Of a stretch of 64,000 nt of DNA, positions 1 to 12,812 are shown piece after piece (position 1 is the first letter of the stretch; each line of letters begins with the position of its first letter). The translations under genes were made by a program, and so were the position numbers. Under the pieces are notes generated by a model. The model saw only the letters and a program-made list of their open reading frames with translations. It ran no database searches and was not told the origin of the DNA. The stretch comes from Collybia mongolica (Eukaryota; Basidiomycota; Agaricomycetes; Agaricales; Clitocybaceae). The stretch lies in NCBI GenBank assembly GCA_013420905.1, contig JAAXNY010000010.1, positions 744,001 through 808,000 on the forward strand, given 5' to 3'.

Positions 1-769
<769 letters not shown>

Positions 770-950
770 GTTTCGTGCCGCGGCAAGGGGGACTAGCCCT
801 ACCTAGGGTACTTTCGTTAGGTGTATTTGAGTTTTTTTATGCGTTGCGAAAGAGACTTGATATTGTGATTTCGACGCCAGGTTAGTGGGCCTAAAGAGAT
901 GGTGAGGCTGTCGATGTCTTGTCGACACGGTGGAAAGCGATTCAGCAGTC

Positions 951-977
951 ACGCGTCACTTGCGTGACAGAACGCGT
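951..977. promoter_or_regulatory. Pair of MluI cell-cycle boxes (ACGCGT) upstream of SMC3
   Basis: Two ACGCGT hexamers at 951-956 and 972-977 lie about 180-210 bp upstream of the SMC3 start, each in a GTCACGCGTCA- or AACGCGTTT-like context. ACGCGT is the core recognised by the MBF (Mbp1/Swi6-type) G1/S factor in fungi, and cohesin genes are often S-phase transcribed. Function here is inferred from motif and position only. Confidence 0.5.
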
Positions 978-999
978 TTCGTGACAACAGAACCTGGCC

Positions 1000-2359
1000 A
1001 GACATTCATCTGTGACAGAATACAGATATTTGATTTTAAGATGGTCACAAATAATATCTCGAGATCATGATGAGATCAAAATATGTTGATCTCCGATTTT
1101 TTGATCCCAAACATAACTGCCGATCAGCATAGGCTCAATGCAAGAAAAAGCTATCTCAAGTTCATCTCAACATTTAAAACATAAAAGGAACCTTTCATTC
1201 GCTCTCTTTCGGTTCCCTTCTCATGCTTGTTGCCCAGCCATCAGTGGCTTCGGAAAATTCCAACGAACTGTATAGTTTGTATGTATTTATACTCGCACCA
1301 ACCTTTCCGCAACTCATTTTGAATTCTTGACTTTCCCCCCATCATCCCAAGTTCCCTCACTCCCACAGTCGCCCTCAAGCGCAAGGCTTGCCCATAACTA
1401 GGCTCACCATTTCCAGGGGTAACTTAGATTTTTAAGAGAGGTACTATCACTGATCGAGATTTGCAAATTTTTACAAGATTAGTGAATTACTTGACATCCA
1501 CTTGAGAGAATCCTTCAATTCTTGCACCAAACACAAGCTCAATATCACAGCTTTAATAACTTACAATTTCTATGTTTCAAAGTAAGGGGAAGGTGGATGC
1601 TGGTGTGCAATTCCATTTTCACTGGGTTTTGCAAAAATCACAACACTTGGGTCACACCAAGATTTCAATCTCAGTTGCAATAACCACTCAATTGTTGATG
1701 GCAACATGTCAAATCACTTGACAGGAGGGGTGTTGATGGGGCAAAGTTGAATTTTGGCCAGGAAACCATGTCCATCTGTCACAATTAAAAATCAATGTGC
1801 TTGTGTTTGACTATATTAATCAAGACAGCCCTGGAGGAATCTATATTAGCTTTATATGTTTCAAGGCATGTTAGACTTCAAAGGTTTAAGAGAGCAATAT
1901 AATTTCACAGCCCCAGGAGGATTACAAAGTGAAAAAATGTAACTTTTTTGTATACATCTGAACATTGATGATTTTATGAGTGGGATATGTATGGACTATA
2001 ATACAAGAGACATAAGCACACCCAATCTGTGAGCAATCAGTGATAGTAGTTGGTTATATGTACATAGCTACAACCTTCATAGCTACATTAGTTATTACTA
2101 GATAGTACATGTCACATACTCATACTTGAAAAATGATATATGTTTGTGATGTTCCTTCTTTGCCAGCCAGCACTTGAAAATGTGAAAATGAACCAACTTC
2201 TATATAAGGAATAATTCCGGGAGAAACCGAATTTTCGGCTGGTGAGAACTAAATCGGAGCTTAGGATGAACACAAGCTCGCAAAAATTAGGATCATCGTT
2301 GGTCACTAGAAATGTGATAGTCACAAGATTTTCTCAAGTTCAACTTATACATCAATTAT
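1000..2359. other. AT-rich gene-free stretch, possibly a decayed retroelement
   Basis: About 1.4 kb clearly richer in A+T than its surroundings, with no sustained reading frame that resembles a protein. A purine-rich run followed by TGTTGATGGGG (about 1724-1740) looks like a polypurine tract plus the TG start of an LTR, and a TATATAAGG box sits near 2200. I could not find a matching second LTR or a target duplication, so an LTR origin is only a guess. From 2360 to 2959 I see nothing gene-like. Confidence 0.25.
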
Positions 2360-2959
2360 CTCAGGATTATTTCGAATGAAAGGTTTGGCCGTGTAGCTGT
2401 GAGTGGCAATACAAAAAGTCCCCACGTGCTAGGCTAAAACGGGGTATGATCTCGTGATTTGCCGGAGCTGGGCTCCAATCGCCCCAGAATTTATTGAGAT
2501 TTTCTGGCAGGTGCAACTGAAGGGGGCCGTTGCAAGCACGGCAAACACGAGTTCGGGAAAGGAAAGTAGTATTTGACGGGCTAAGCATGAGCAAATTGTC
2601 TGTAGAGTTGAAGTATCCTTTACATAGTCTAGTCTCAGATAGCTTGAATGATATAATAGGTAGTGCAAGAACAAACATAATCACATGCTCAAGCAGTGGG
2701 GGGAGAGGGTGAATATGAAGGATTTGTGAGTGATTGCATGCACTGTAAGAATTCCCAATACCCGTCTTTACTTTGAATGTCTGACAAGGCGATCGCCGCG
2801 ACAACAGTGCGACAACGAAAGGTTTGGCAGAAGTCAGGTTGAGAAGACCGGTTCTCATTACTTCGAACTCGGAAACGGTCTCTATTCAAGCGTACGAATG
2901 TTAATTAACAATTACGTCTGTACATTATCATAACTCCCGATATAACTGCATCCTATTCG

Positions 2960-4319
2960 TTAGGACGATGCGCATGGTTGTATTTTGGGCGAATTATTGC
3001 TCCTAGGCAAATAGAACGTACTGCTACTGCGGGAATTATGCTGCTGCGGGAGAACAGGGGTATCGAAAGTTGACGACTCCAGTGATTTACACAACGCTTC
3101 AAATAATTTCCGTGAATTGTCTGCACTAAATCCTCCCACTGCCATAGCCTTGACAAGAGATTTAAACTTCGGTTCAATCCGAGGGACCTGCTTCTTGTAA
3201 ATATAGGAACGGCCATGACAAAGGGAATAATGACCTCGGTCAATAATCGGTCGATCATCACCCCGCAATCTTGAACGTCATGTCTAAAGGTAGTCGCAAT
3301 TGATGAGGTAACAGGTGTCAAAGGTGCCTCGAATTTTGTAGCATGAGATAGATTGGTGAAATAATATCTCACAGGAAACCTTGACCTATCAAAATTGGTC
3401 GGTAACAGGCAGGTTCCAGGCGCACTGCTCAAGTCTATCATATAACATGACGGGTCTTGAAAAGACATTTGTGCAATGTTAAATTCGTGGAGAAAAGTCA
3501 ACCCCTATCGTCTCTTGAGCGTTATGGTGTATGGTGCGTAAATGTAAATTCGTACCTCGAGGATCTGCCTGAAGAAATCAATGTAATTTGCGACAGTTTT
3601 AAATGGTGGTTCATCGTACGGCCCAAGGCGCTCCATGCACAGATATACTACGTCCTCTCGCTCAACGGCGCATAGAATATGTGGGGCAGGGTTCCAAGGA
3701 TCCGTCCGAGACTCAGGGTGATTGAGTTCAAGGAGTATGTAGAGCTCTGGAGATGTACGGGGAAGTCGTTTAATCATTAAGGAGTCCCGTGCCGCTGGGG
3801 AAGAGGGCTCTACCATGAGCTGACGAAAAGGTACGTCAAGGCATTCTGGTATTGTAGGTACCACTTACCATATTTCCATTGCAAGACTCCGTCCTGAACG
3901 TTGGGTTATCCTCAAGAAGGTCGTCGATTAAGGCCTCGTAGTCTCTGTATAGCGGGGTCGGCCCAAAATGGTTCCTGATTACAGACCATTGCTACTCACA
4001 TATCGTAGACGACAGATGATGTGATTGACGAACTCGACGTCGAACTGGAGCTGTATGACGAGCTTGACAGTTGGCTGTGGTACGGCCAGCCTTCGTCATC
4101 GGTGCTCCCCAAACGGAACATCCTTTGAAGGGGATGTCCAAACCGTAAGTTCGAGTCTACGTCCTCGAGGGTAGTGTCACTTGCGTTGCTGTCATCTGAA
4201 TCTGAATTCTCTGGGGAATGAAACACTTCGCCTCCAAAGTAAAGGTCCAAATGAGAGGTAGCGTCATGGGGAGGTGAGAGGGGAGGTAATTGGGGGACAC
4301 TCGAAAGGGGGCTTGGCAT
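2960..4319 (-). CDS. Basidiomycete kinase-like protein lacking catalytic residues (predicted pseudokinase)
   Basis: Spliced from five exons. ATG is at 4317-4319 and TAA at 2960-2962. Donors GTGAGT, GTAAGT, GTACGA and GTCATT all keep frame. The N-terminal ~90 residues are Ser/Asp/Pro-rich and probably disordered. The middle contains a kinase-like core (ILLELNHPESRTDPWNPAPH, then YLCMERLGPYDEPPF and YIDFFRQILEGLTFLHEFNIA). It resembles a large basidiomycete family whose usual signature is FLHEx-IAHRD. Here the HRD position reads AQM and the region equivalent to the magnesium-binding DF(G/E) reads TNLS, after FPVRYYF. The fold is therefore probably kept without phosphotransfer. Substrate and role are unknown. 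It is divergent from RRP6, with 343 bp between the starts. Confidence 0.75.
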
Positions 4320-4662
4320 AGTGTAGCAACTCAAGATGGCAGTCGACGAGGAATCAACGTAAAGTGAGACGGTGTTGAAACGGAAATCTGTTCAGGTAAA
4401 TAGGGGCTATTTATTTCCGTATCCAGTTTCAGTTCCCTGTTCAGCAGTTAGAGGACAATATGTTATTGCACGACTACCTTATTAGACTCCTCCATAGCAT
4501 GTTGTGAATCCAACAACAAGTTGGCAAATCTACAGGGATGTTCTGAGTAGATGAACTCCAGGTGAAAGGTTTGTTTTTGCGTTTTTCCTCACCAGGTAAG
4601 TCACGTGCCAATATTCCTCAATTACTTTTCGACCCTGGTGACCCATGTACAGAAAACCAAGG
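4320..4662. other. Shared divergent promoter between kinase-like gene and RRP6
   Basis: 343 bp between two divergent start codons. No TATA box or recognisable operator stands out. An upstream ATG at 4645 is in frame with the RRP6 start. Confidence 0.4.
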
Positions 4663-7600
4663 ATGAGCATGCAAGCATCGACAAGCGCATTCACATCCGA
4701 AAGTTTCGATGCGTTTAATACTCATCTCCAGGCTAACGCTCTCAAAGCAACGAGGAACGCACTGGCGCTCCCAACCGACATCTCTTTTCACCGGTCCATG
4801 GACTCCTCGTTCTCGCAGGATCTCGAGGTATTTTCCTCAAGAGTATTGTCATTGGCCAACAATTTGCTATCTTTAGTCGCCACGGCTGACACTACGCAAA
4901 CGGCGCGAACAAAGGGCAAAGCTAAACTGGCGGACCAGGATGATGTCGTTGACAATTTTCATTCTGTGGTGGTAGATCCAATGGATCAGCTTTTAGAACG
5001 AACAGTAAGTCAAACATTTCTCACCTGCTGCTCTTCATGAATGCGTTACAGGATATATGCCTAGACGAGTACCTTGGCCGAAGCAAGCCTCCTGCCATCG
5101 CCATAAACCCCGTGGTGCAACTTGTCCAGACGGTGGGTTTGATTACAACGCAAACGACCCATTTAGCTTACATGTTTATAGAATCACCCCCCAACTCGGG
5201 GTCAGTTGGATCCTGCAATTCAGCACGCGTCGCATTTAGCAAAACCTCAACTGTCATTCAAACGAAAGGTTGAAAATAACGAACTACCATGGTATCCCTC
5301 GTTATCCCACAAATATCACGCACAAGTACCTCTGGGCTACGTGTTTCGTGATACAGATCAGGACGCTAGCGATACCACCCTGCTGTGCGTATCTCATCTG
5401 AAAAAGCAACTCTATCTGATCGCTTGGGTTTATTTCAGTACAACACATCCTTATCGTTACGAGATCACAAATATCACCTATCCTACACGAATGTTCCAGG
5501 TAACAACGCCGACTCTACCAAAATCATTTGATGATACCCCATTTTCCTGGGTTTCGGATGTGCAGGGACTCCAGGCGCTGCTTGCCACACTCCGAAGGTC
5601 AACGGAAATCGCCGTTGACCTTGAGCACCATAGCTATCGGTCATATAACGGATTTCTATGCCTGATGCAGATCAGTACTCGCGACGCGGATTATGTTATA
5701 GATACACTTGCGCTCCGGGACGAATTGACAGAGCTAAACGAGATTTTTACGGATCCCAAAATAGTAAAAGTATGTCTGTGCTCTATGGTTAGCGTTCTAT
5801 GACTTATAGTCGGCTCAGGTTTTTCACGGCGCTGATAGTGACATTGTCTGGCTTCAACAAGATTTCAATGTATATGTTGTTAATCTGTTTGACACATACC
5901 ATGCATCAAAATTACTAGGTATCAATGGCTTGTTCTCACAGCCATTAAATACTTACGACTCCCATTCGTAGAATTCCCCCGGCACGGTCTTGCAAATCTC
6001 CTCGAGATGTATTGTGATTTCGCCCCGGACAAACGTTACCAACTAGCTGATTGGCGCATTCGGTTTGTTACACGTCGTTGATATGTTGCGTCGTAAATGT
6101 TCACTCTTTGATATTCGTTTGTCAGTCCGCTTCCCAAGGAAATGCTGGAATATGCTCGCTCCGATACCCATTTTCTTCTGTACATCTACGATAACCTTCG
6201 GAACGCTTTGCTGGACCGTGCATTGTCGCGCGCACAATCACTGTCGCCCTCAGGTTCCCCTACACCGGATTCCTCAGACGTACCACACGTTTTGATACAA
6301 CAAGTACTTTCCCGCTCAGAAGAGACAGCCCTCAGAACATATGAGAAGGAGATCTACGATGCGTCTGGTGGGCGCGGAAGTAATGGGTGGGATACACTGG
6401 CTCGTAAGTGGAACAAAGGTGCTCTTTTTGCCGGAGGACCTGGAGTTGGAGTCGGAGCTCTACAAAGGGCAGTCTATGTGGGTATCCATAGATGGAGGGA
6501 TGCTGTTGCTCGGGAGGATGATGAGAGCACCAGGTATGACTGACTCCTGATCCCCTGCTCTTCAGCTGACTTGCCCCCTATAGATATGTCCTCCCCAATC
6601 ACTTCCTATTTCAGTTGGCAGAACAACCACCAGCGGATATGGCTGCCCTGCTCAAAATATTTCACACCGTACCTCCTGTGATACGCCGTAGGGCAAAAGA
6701 ACTGTTGGACGTTATTAGGGGCTGCGTAAAGCATCACCTATCAAAAACTTCTACCCCACCCATTCCGGGAAGCGTGGAAGCGTCTCCACCGTTTATACGC
6801 GTCAATGAGGTGGAAGTCCCCAAAGAGGTGAATACCGCCCCCGCCACAGATGCGGCGGGGCCCTCGAATCTATGGTTCTTAAGTACGTTGACTGTTTTCT
6901 GACCTCCTAAATTCCCCAGAACTCAAAGGCAAATTACGTAGACTCGAAACTACCTACCGCGATAGCTACAGGTTCCTCGCTATTTGGATCTGCACTAGGT
7001 TCTCCAGCTCGTCCGCCAACAAATGCTACCTCTTCGCTTATTGCCCCGAAAAGCTCCCTTTTCGGAACTACGATCCGGATTACATCTCCCTCCGTATGTT
7101 TTTTTCCACACCTGTCCTGACTATCTCACGTAATGTACGCGGGACATCGGATAGTCCCCAGACCTCAAGACCCGTCCGGGCGTTACCCGTTTCCAGGAAC
7201 TTGTTGCGCAAATCAACAGCATGCTGGTAATCGCACCATCGGTCCCACAGGTGACATATTCTCAAAATTCAAAGATGAGTTGACTTAGAAGTAGTATTTT
7301 AAGGTCGCTGTGAAGGACAGGATGGATTCTGTCGAATTCAACTCTACTACAGAAGCAACCCCGGGAATAGAGATTGAAATCCCTTACGTTCCCCCTTCAC
7401 AACGCAAGGTCACACAAATTGTTGATGACTCCATTGTTATAGTCGGACAGGCAAGGCAGAAGAAACGTAAAAGAGCGAAGGGCGCAATCACAGGTGCAAA
7501 CGTTTCGGCCGAATACCCAGATACCAATATAGTACACCAGAAGGAGGTAATCCCCAACGACGAATCGGCAAACATCGGCGAGCCTTTTGATTTCTCCACT

Positions 7601-7810
7601 GTCCCGAATATCCTGGACGATAATCCAAATCTCGAGGATGTAAAGAAGAGGCGAAAACAGAAGAAACAGAGGACTGGTAAGCGATTCTACCACGAGATTC
7701 CTGACTCAATCTCATGCGAATTAGGAGGTGCATTCTATGGTGATTTCCCCGCTCCACCAAAGGCCCACAGCGAGTTGAAACGTGGAAATCAATCACATAC
7801 ATTTAAGTAA
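4663..7810 (+). CDS. RRP6: RRP6/EXOSC10 nuclear exosome 3'-5' exoribonuclease
   Basis: Distributive 3'-5' RNase of the nuclear exosome, acting in rRNA, snoRNA and mRNA processing and decay. Domains in order: the N-terminal PMC2NT region that binds Rrp47 (from [20 protein letters not shown]), then the DEDD-Y exonuclease, HRDC and a basic C-tail. Exonuclease motifs are all present: AVDLEHH (D and E), [15 protein letters not shown] (D) and [14 protein letters not shown] (Y and D). The HRDC domain reads [20 protein letters not shown]. The C-terminal exons contain [20 protein letters not shown] and [12 protein letters not shown], then a Lys/Arg-rich tail ending at TAA 7808-7810. About a dozen short GT-AG introns, all in frame. 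I start at ATG 4663 because family members open with a short Ser/Thr tract; the ATG at 4645 would add six residues. Confidence 0.93.
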
Positions 7811-8177
7811 TGGGCTATGTCACATCTGCATAGCCGGCCCGTACGCCTATAACTCCTCCAATTCAGGATTTCAGCTCGCTGATATGCATCGAAAAGCCGC
7901 TGTGACAACATCTGTAACTATCATTCAACGTTCTTCTGATGCTAATCGGGCCGCCGGCTTCATGAATTGGTGTCTTCCTACTTATAAATTGACTCGTCCA
8001 CGTGATCATTCTCGAGAAATATCATGGCTTCCGAATTCCGGGCATGCACATACCTTCTCACCGTCATCTCGGCACGACTTGCGAGGTAGCTTATGAGTAT
8101 AAAAGTGCGTTCTTGAGTCGGGGACATGTGGTTTCCCTCCCCTGCTACACTCATAATCCTTCCTAAGTAATTCCTTT
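7811..8177. other. Intergenic between RRP6 and MFS gene
   Basis: 367 bp. No gene or clear core promoter element seen, apart from a GAGTATAAAAG TATA-like box near 8095-8105, about 75 bp before the MFS start. Confidence 0.4.
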
Positions 8178-10403
8178 ATGACTGCCGCAATGAATGCTAG
8201 GCTAGACATGAGCGACGGTGCCAGCAGCATAATTCCCCCTACGAGATCCGTGTCGCCAACGGCTACCCATGTCACTGTGCCTCTCGATATTGAACATATG
8301 CCCGTGCGCAACGATCCTAGATTGTGGTCATCGACACGGAAGGTACACACACTATTGCAATTCCCGGCTATATATCTACCCACAGTGTTCAGAATGTCAG
8401 TTTGGCACTCATCGCTTCTGCCTCCATGATTGCGGGGCTCGCCGCAAGCATACAAAACCGTAAGTATATGTTTCTTGTTATGATTTCCGCGCTTATTTAT
8501 ATTAATAGCCGCGGTGGAGGAGATGCAAACTGACCTTAACGCCACAAGTGCCCAATTCAGTTTGAGCATTTCGCTATTTATTCTGGTTCAAGGACTCGTA
8601 CCACTCGTTTGGAGCGCCATCAGTGAAATAAAGGGTCGAAAGGTAGGTAACATGCTCATTCTAAGAGGTTTTGAATCTAAATTGATTTTTAAGTAGCTTG
8701 TATACATCATTTCTTTAGCACTATTCACGTTGGGCTCCATCGTTGTTGCGGTAAGTAATAGCATGGGTTTGTAAGTAACTTTCCTCTCATTTGATTTGCC
8801 AACGTTAATCAAATCCTTTAGAGTTATTGGATTTCGATCACTCCAAGCAGCAGGGTACGATCCACGCAATTATGTGCCATTGCAGTACGCTATAACGTAA
8901 CGTTCACATAGATCAGCTGCTGTTATTACCATTGGGGCTGCCACCCTAGCCGACATCTTCGAACCTGCGGAACGAGGAACTAAGGCTGGTTCTCTCACTA
9001 TATTTGTCATTGACAACGGCTTATCTAGCATTCAGATGGGAATCTATTACATGGCTCCACTTCTTGGACCTGTAAGGGATCGATCAGTAATTGGTGTAAT
9101 ACTTACGCATTTTCTCAGTCAATAGGTCCATTACTTGGCGGTATATTAACAACAGGCCTCGATTGGCGTGCCATCTTCTGGTGTTGTACAATCATGTCTG
9201 GCAGCATTTGCCTCATTTTCTTGTTCTTTTTCGACGACACATTTCGGCGGGAGCGAAGTCTTACCTACCAAAACGTACTCAGGCAACGACTCAGAGACGG
9301 CACTCTGACTCTAAACACAGAAAAACACGCGCAAGGCAGTGTTGATGCTTCACCCAGCTTGTCCCTCAAGGACGTAAACCCTATCAAACCTCTTTGGTTG
9401 GTATTGCGGCGATGGAACAACGTGGCGATTCTGTCCGCTTCAGGTGTGCATATTTAATGGGATAAAGCACTGCGGCTACATCTCTCTACACACAGGTCTC
9501 CTGTTTGGATTTGCATTCACTATCGCCTACACATGTGCCAGGACCCTGAGTTTACACTATCACTATAATGCACTCAAGATAGGCTTTGTTTTGCTTGCTT
9601 TTGGATTAGGCTCGTTTCAAACCCGATTTGATGAGGTACAATTCATTCATCCCCTTTGCAGGAAGTCTTGCGGGAAGCCTTCTTGGTGGCCGATGGTCTG
9701 ATCGCGAACTTGCTCGACTCAAAGCACTCAACAGTGGCAATAGCTATCCTGAGGTAAGAGATACAGTTCTATAATTTCGACGTTTTCTCAAATCTTATGC
9801 ACAGATGCGTTTAAAAAGTGCGATATACAGCATTTGCATATTTCCACCGTGTGTTCTTGGCTTTGGTTGGCTATGTGAAAAACGTGTGCATATCTCCGCG
9901 ATTTGTGTAATGCTTTTTGCATGTGGCCTTTTCTCCATGTGAGTTATCAACGTTACTTCAACGTTACTCGCCTAAGGCGAATCACTGTCGGTGCAGATGG
10001 ACCTATTCTAGTGCAATTGCCTATATTGTGGATTCGAACACAGGTCGTTCTTCCACAGCAGTCGCAACCAATAGTGCTTTCCGAGGGATATACGCCTTTG
10101 TAGCGACGGAAGTTGCTGTTCCCCTTCAGGCACGTCTCACCCTCAATCGAGTTTCACCTATCGCTGAACGTCTGACGTCAAAAAACGTAGGATGGCCTCG
10201 GAGATGGTGATTATGAATTATAACCAGTGGTCACCCCTCTTTAACGTTTTATAATAGGGTGGATGTACACGATATGGGCAGGCTTGGTGCTCATCAGCGG
10301 CCTTTTGGTCCTCCTCGTTGCATGGCGGGGAGAATTGTGGCGCAAGAGAGCCGAGCTTCGAGAGGCGCTTCATGATCAGAGAACAGACGCCGCGCAGCCG
10401 TGA
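8178..10403 (+). CDS. MFS transporter, DHA1 (drug/polyamine H+ antiporter) type
   Basis: Twelve-helix plasma-membrane exporter. The start MTAAMNARLDM is followed by a cytoplasmic N-tail and helix 1 (NVSLALIASASMIAGLAASI). Then come QNPAVEEMQTDLNATSAQ and FILVQGLVPLVWSAISE with KGRK, the family loop-2/3 motif A. Next are RSLQAAGSAAVITIGAATLA and DIFEPAERGTK-GIYYMAPLLGP. After the central loop come LLFGFAFTIAYTCART, GSLAGSLLGGRWSD, AYIVDSNTGRSSTAVATN and a last helix, MYTIWAGLVLISGLLVLLVA. Stop TGA is at 10401-10403. Frame is kept only if three introns use GC donors (8985-9035, 9610-9661, 10130-10190); the others are GT-AG. Substrate is unknown. It is not next to obvious biosynthetic genes. Confidence 0.88.
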
Positions 10404-12144
10404 AACATCGTTGCAAGCCGATCCTCTACTTAAAATAAAGCTGTGAGTGGTCATTTCAGATATGATCTAGGTAGCTGAAAGGACTCTAAAAATATAGGGT
10501 TTCATTATGTATTTTTTCCAACAGGTATAGAGTAGACGTATTATAAGCATATTTCAATAAGTTTAGGTATTGTTATCATGGTACCGAGTAGTACTAGCGG
10601 CAATTGAACGAGGCGGCCTGACAGCGATGTGGACGATCGCTGGCGATTATCTCATCACAGGCAAAAATCATATTTCGATCAATAGCTGATCGATGGTTGT
10701 AAAGGACCACGCCTTCGTCTGTTACAGCAGAATTTTTTTTAGGCACCAGGGACCGTTTTTTCACTGAACATGTAGAATTTCGCAGTCCCCAAGATGAACA
10801 ACATCGGCATGTTTTCTGAGGCTCTCCCGATCTGCAGCGTGGGACTCTTCCAAGCACGACGGGCAGGCTCTATGATAAGTAGCCTGATATACGTAAGTAT
10901 AACGGGCTCCATACCATCAGTCCATATTTTGATTGGAGCTGGGATTCATGATCGGTGCGCTATTTATTAATAAGGCGTGGAAGGTGGCAATAGATGTTCT
11001 GGGAACAGCCTGTGAAAACGTCAGAAACTGCTGGTTCTGACAGCCACTGAAACGTGTTCTACCCATGTGTCGCTTCAAAATTGTGCAAACCAATTTATAG
11101 GAACGCGTAGGTCGGCGAGCGGACCCAGGAAAACACAACTTCCATCATCAAAGGGCAAGGAGTTGCGCAGAAAGATACACTAAGTTCCCAAATGTTCAAT
11201 GTTAGGGCACTCAAGGCGAGCGAGATACGCGCAAGAAGGATGGTATTAATTGGATATTTCGCGTGGGGCGTTCATGACATCGAAATCGGGCGCTGAATCC
11301 CTTGATGCGGGCGTAGTTGTCATGGCATGCGTCCCAACACTAGTATGGCTGTTTTCACCTTCTACCATACATAGTTCTAGAAAGACATTCCACATCCTTT
11401 GTTGAGCTCAAGGGTGTACAATGGGATTCAACCGACGTCGCTTTGTGGTTGGGGAAGGGTCGAGGTATACCCAAAGACAGTGGATTGGCTCGAGAGGATG
11501 GTACCATGAACCCCGAACTGGGCGAGACCTGCTTCGAGCGTAATGTTCCCATTGCAGCTCACTTTGGCAAAACGTTGACATCATGAGGAGCAGAATTGTC
11601 ACGCACGCGTTTCATAACGCGTCAGTCACTAAAATACTCAAAACTGGATTGTAAACAGCCCTGTACATGTTCCATTAGAAACATGAAATGTAATCGGGGC
11701 TCCATCCAGGATTCCACGCCTTTCATTCCGTAGCAAATTCCTTTTGCGCGTGTATCCGCAGTATAAGCAAGGCATGGCGATTCCGAAATCAATGCTATGA
11801 GGTGTACTCTGATCCGGAAGAGACGAATACATCTCGACTCTTGAGGAAGAAGCCCATCATCGCGAATGAGAACTGCAGAGATTCAAAGATGACGTTCTTA
11901 TTACGCCAGCTGTATCGAATTTCCGCTATGTGAGCCAAGCACGGACTAGATTTTCTAGGAGCGGTGCAACAAGCACCAGATAATCAGGAGCGAAAGAATT
12001 CACGCCAGCTACCAACTGCCACGAGGGCATAAGGAGCGTCCATATAACATCCTGTGAGGGAAAATTCAAAATCAGCCAGGTGGTGGATGAGAAGTCCATG
12101 GAATTTACTGTACAGCCATCTCTATCAGACCACCCGTTCCAGTT
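10404..12144. other. 1.7 kb with no convincing gene
   Basis: Only short frames on both strands and no recognisable protein block. Two ACGCGT boxes at 11605-11610 and 11617-11622 stand close together without an evident target gene. A decayed gene on the minus strand is possible. Confidence 0.4.
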
Positions 12145-12657
12145 TTACCTCTTTTTTCCTTTCCCTCGTTTCTTTGGCACTGTAAGAGACTCAGGGAGCC
12201 ATTCGTTTACGGGCGATTGAGATGCCTGTGTCTCCTCAGGATCCAGTCGCGTTACGGGCCTAGCCTCTGATGCGGCGTCCCTCTTCTCCTCTTCTGCTTG
12301 GGCAGATGCCCTGGCTATTTCTTCTGGGCTCACATCCTCACCCCTCCTTATGCGCGCCGCAATCTCTGGAGTCACTCGAATACGGCGAACATTTGTTTGA
12401 AACCCAGGTGCTGTGCATATGGGCTTAGAATACGGACCCTGCGTCATATGATGACTTACCTCCTTTTCCTATGCCATAGAGTCTAAGCTTCCTGGCCAGG
12501 TACCACTTCCGGATATAATATGCTGAGAAGAGGAGCAGTGAAGGGATGCTGGTGGTGTATTACTTGAGCATGAACCACGATAGCACACCTGATATACGTA
12601 CGTAACCCATAACATAGAAGGGTGATCCTGGACTACTGTGGGCGACGAGGAAGGCAT
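12145..12657 (-). CDS. Small conserved fungal protein, basic C-terminus, function unknown
   Basis: The start MPSSSPTVVQDHPSMLWVTY is at 12655-12657. An intron of about 0.1 kb leads to WYLARKLRLYGIGKG, and a second intron (GTAAGT...CACAG) joins to APGFQTNVRRIRVTPEIAAR, then IRRGEDVSPEEIARA. A charged linker and a Lys/Arg-rich end (KKRGKGKKR) follow, with TAA at 12145-12147. The first intron's exact acceptor is uncertain; a splice at ...CCGGAAG keeps the frame. The hydrophobic/aromatic segment near the start may be a membrane anchor. I do not recognise a characterised family. Confidence 0.6.
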
Positions 12658-12812
12658 TGGTCGTCGTTGTGAGCGTCAAAGGAAATAAGAAAGTCTGCCA
12701 CGTGGCCTGGGCGAAATACACCCACAGCCACCGACGAACGAGACTGTTCTAGATTCGGAACGTCCAGCATGCTTGTCGGCGGTCGTCAATTTCTCTCTTT
12801 TCGTTTCTGTAA

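Noticed and set aside
10594..10857. Cysteine-containing 87-codon minus-strand frame
   Set aside because: Cysteines are not spaced like a known small secreted or metal-binding protein, and there is no signal peptide.
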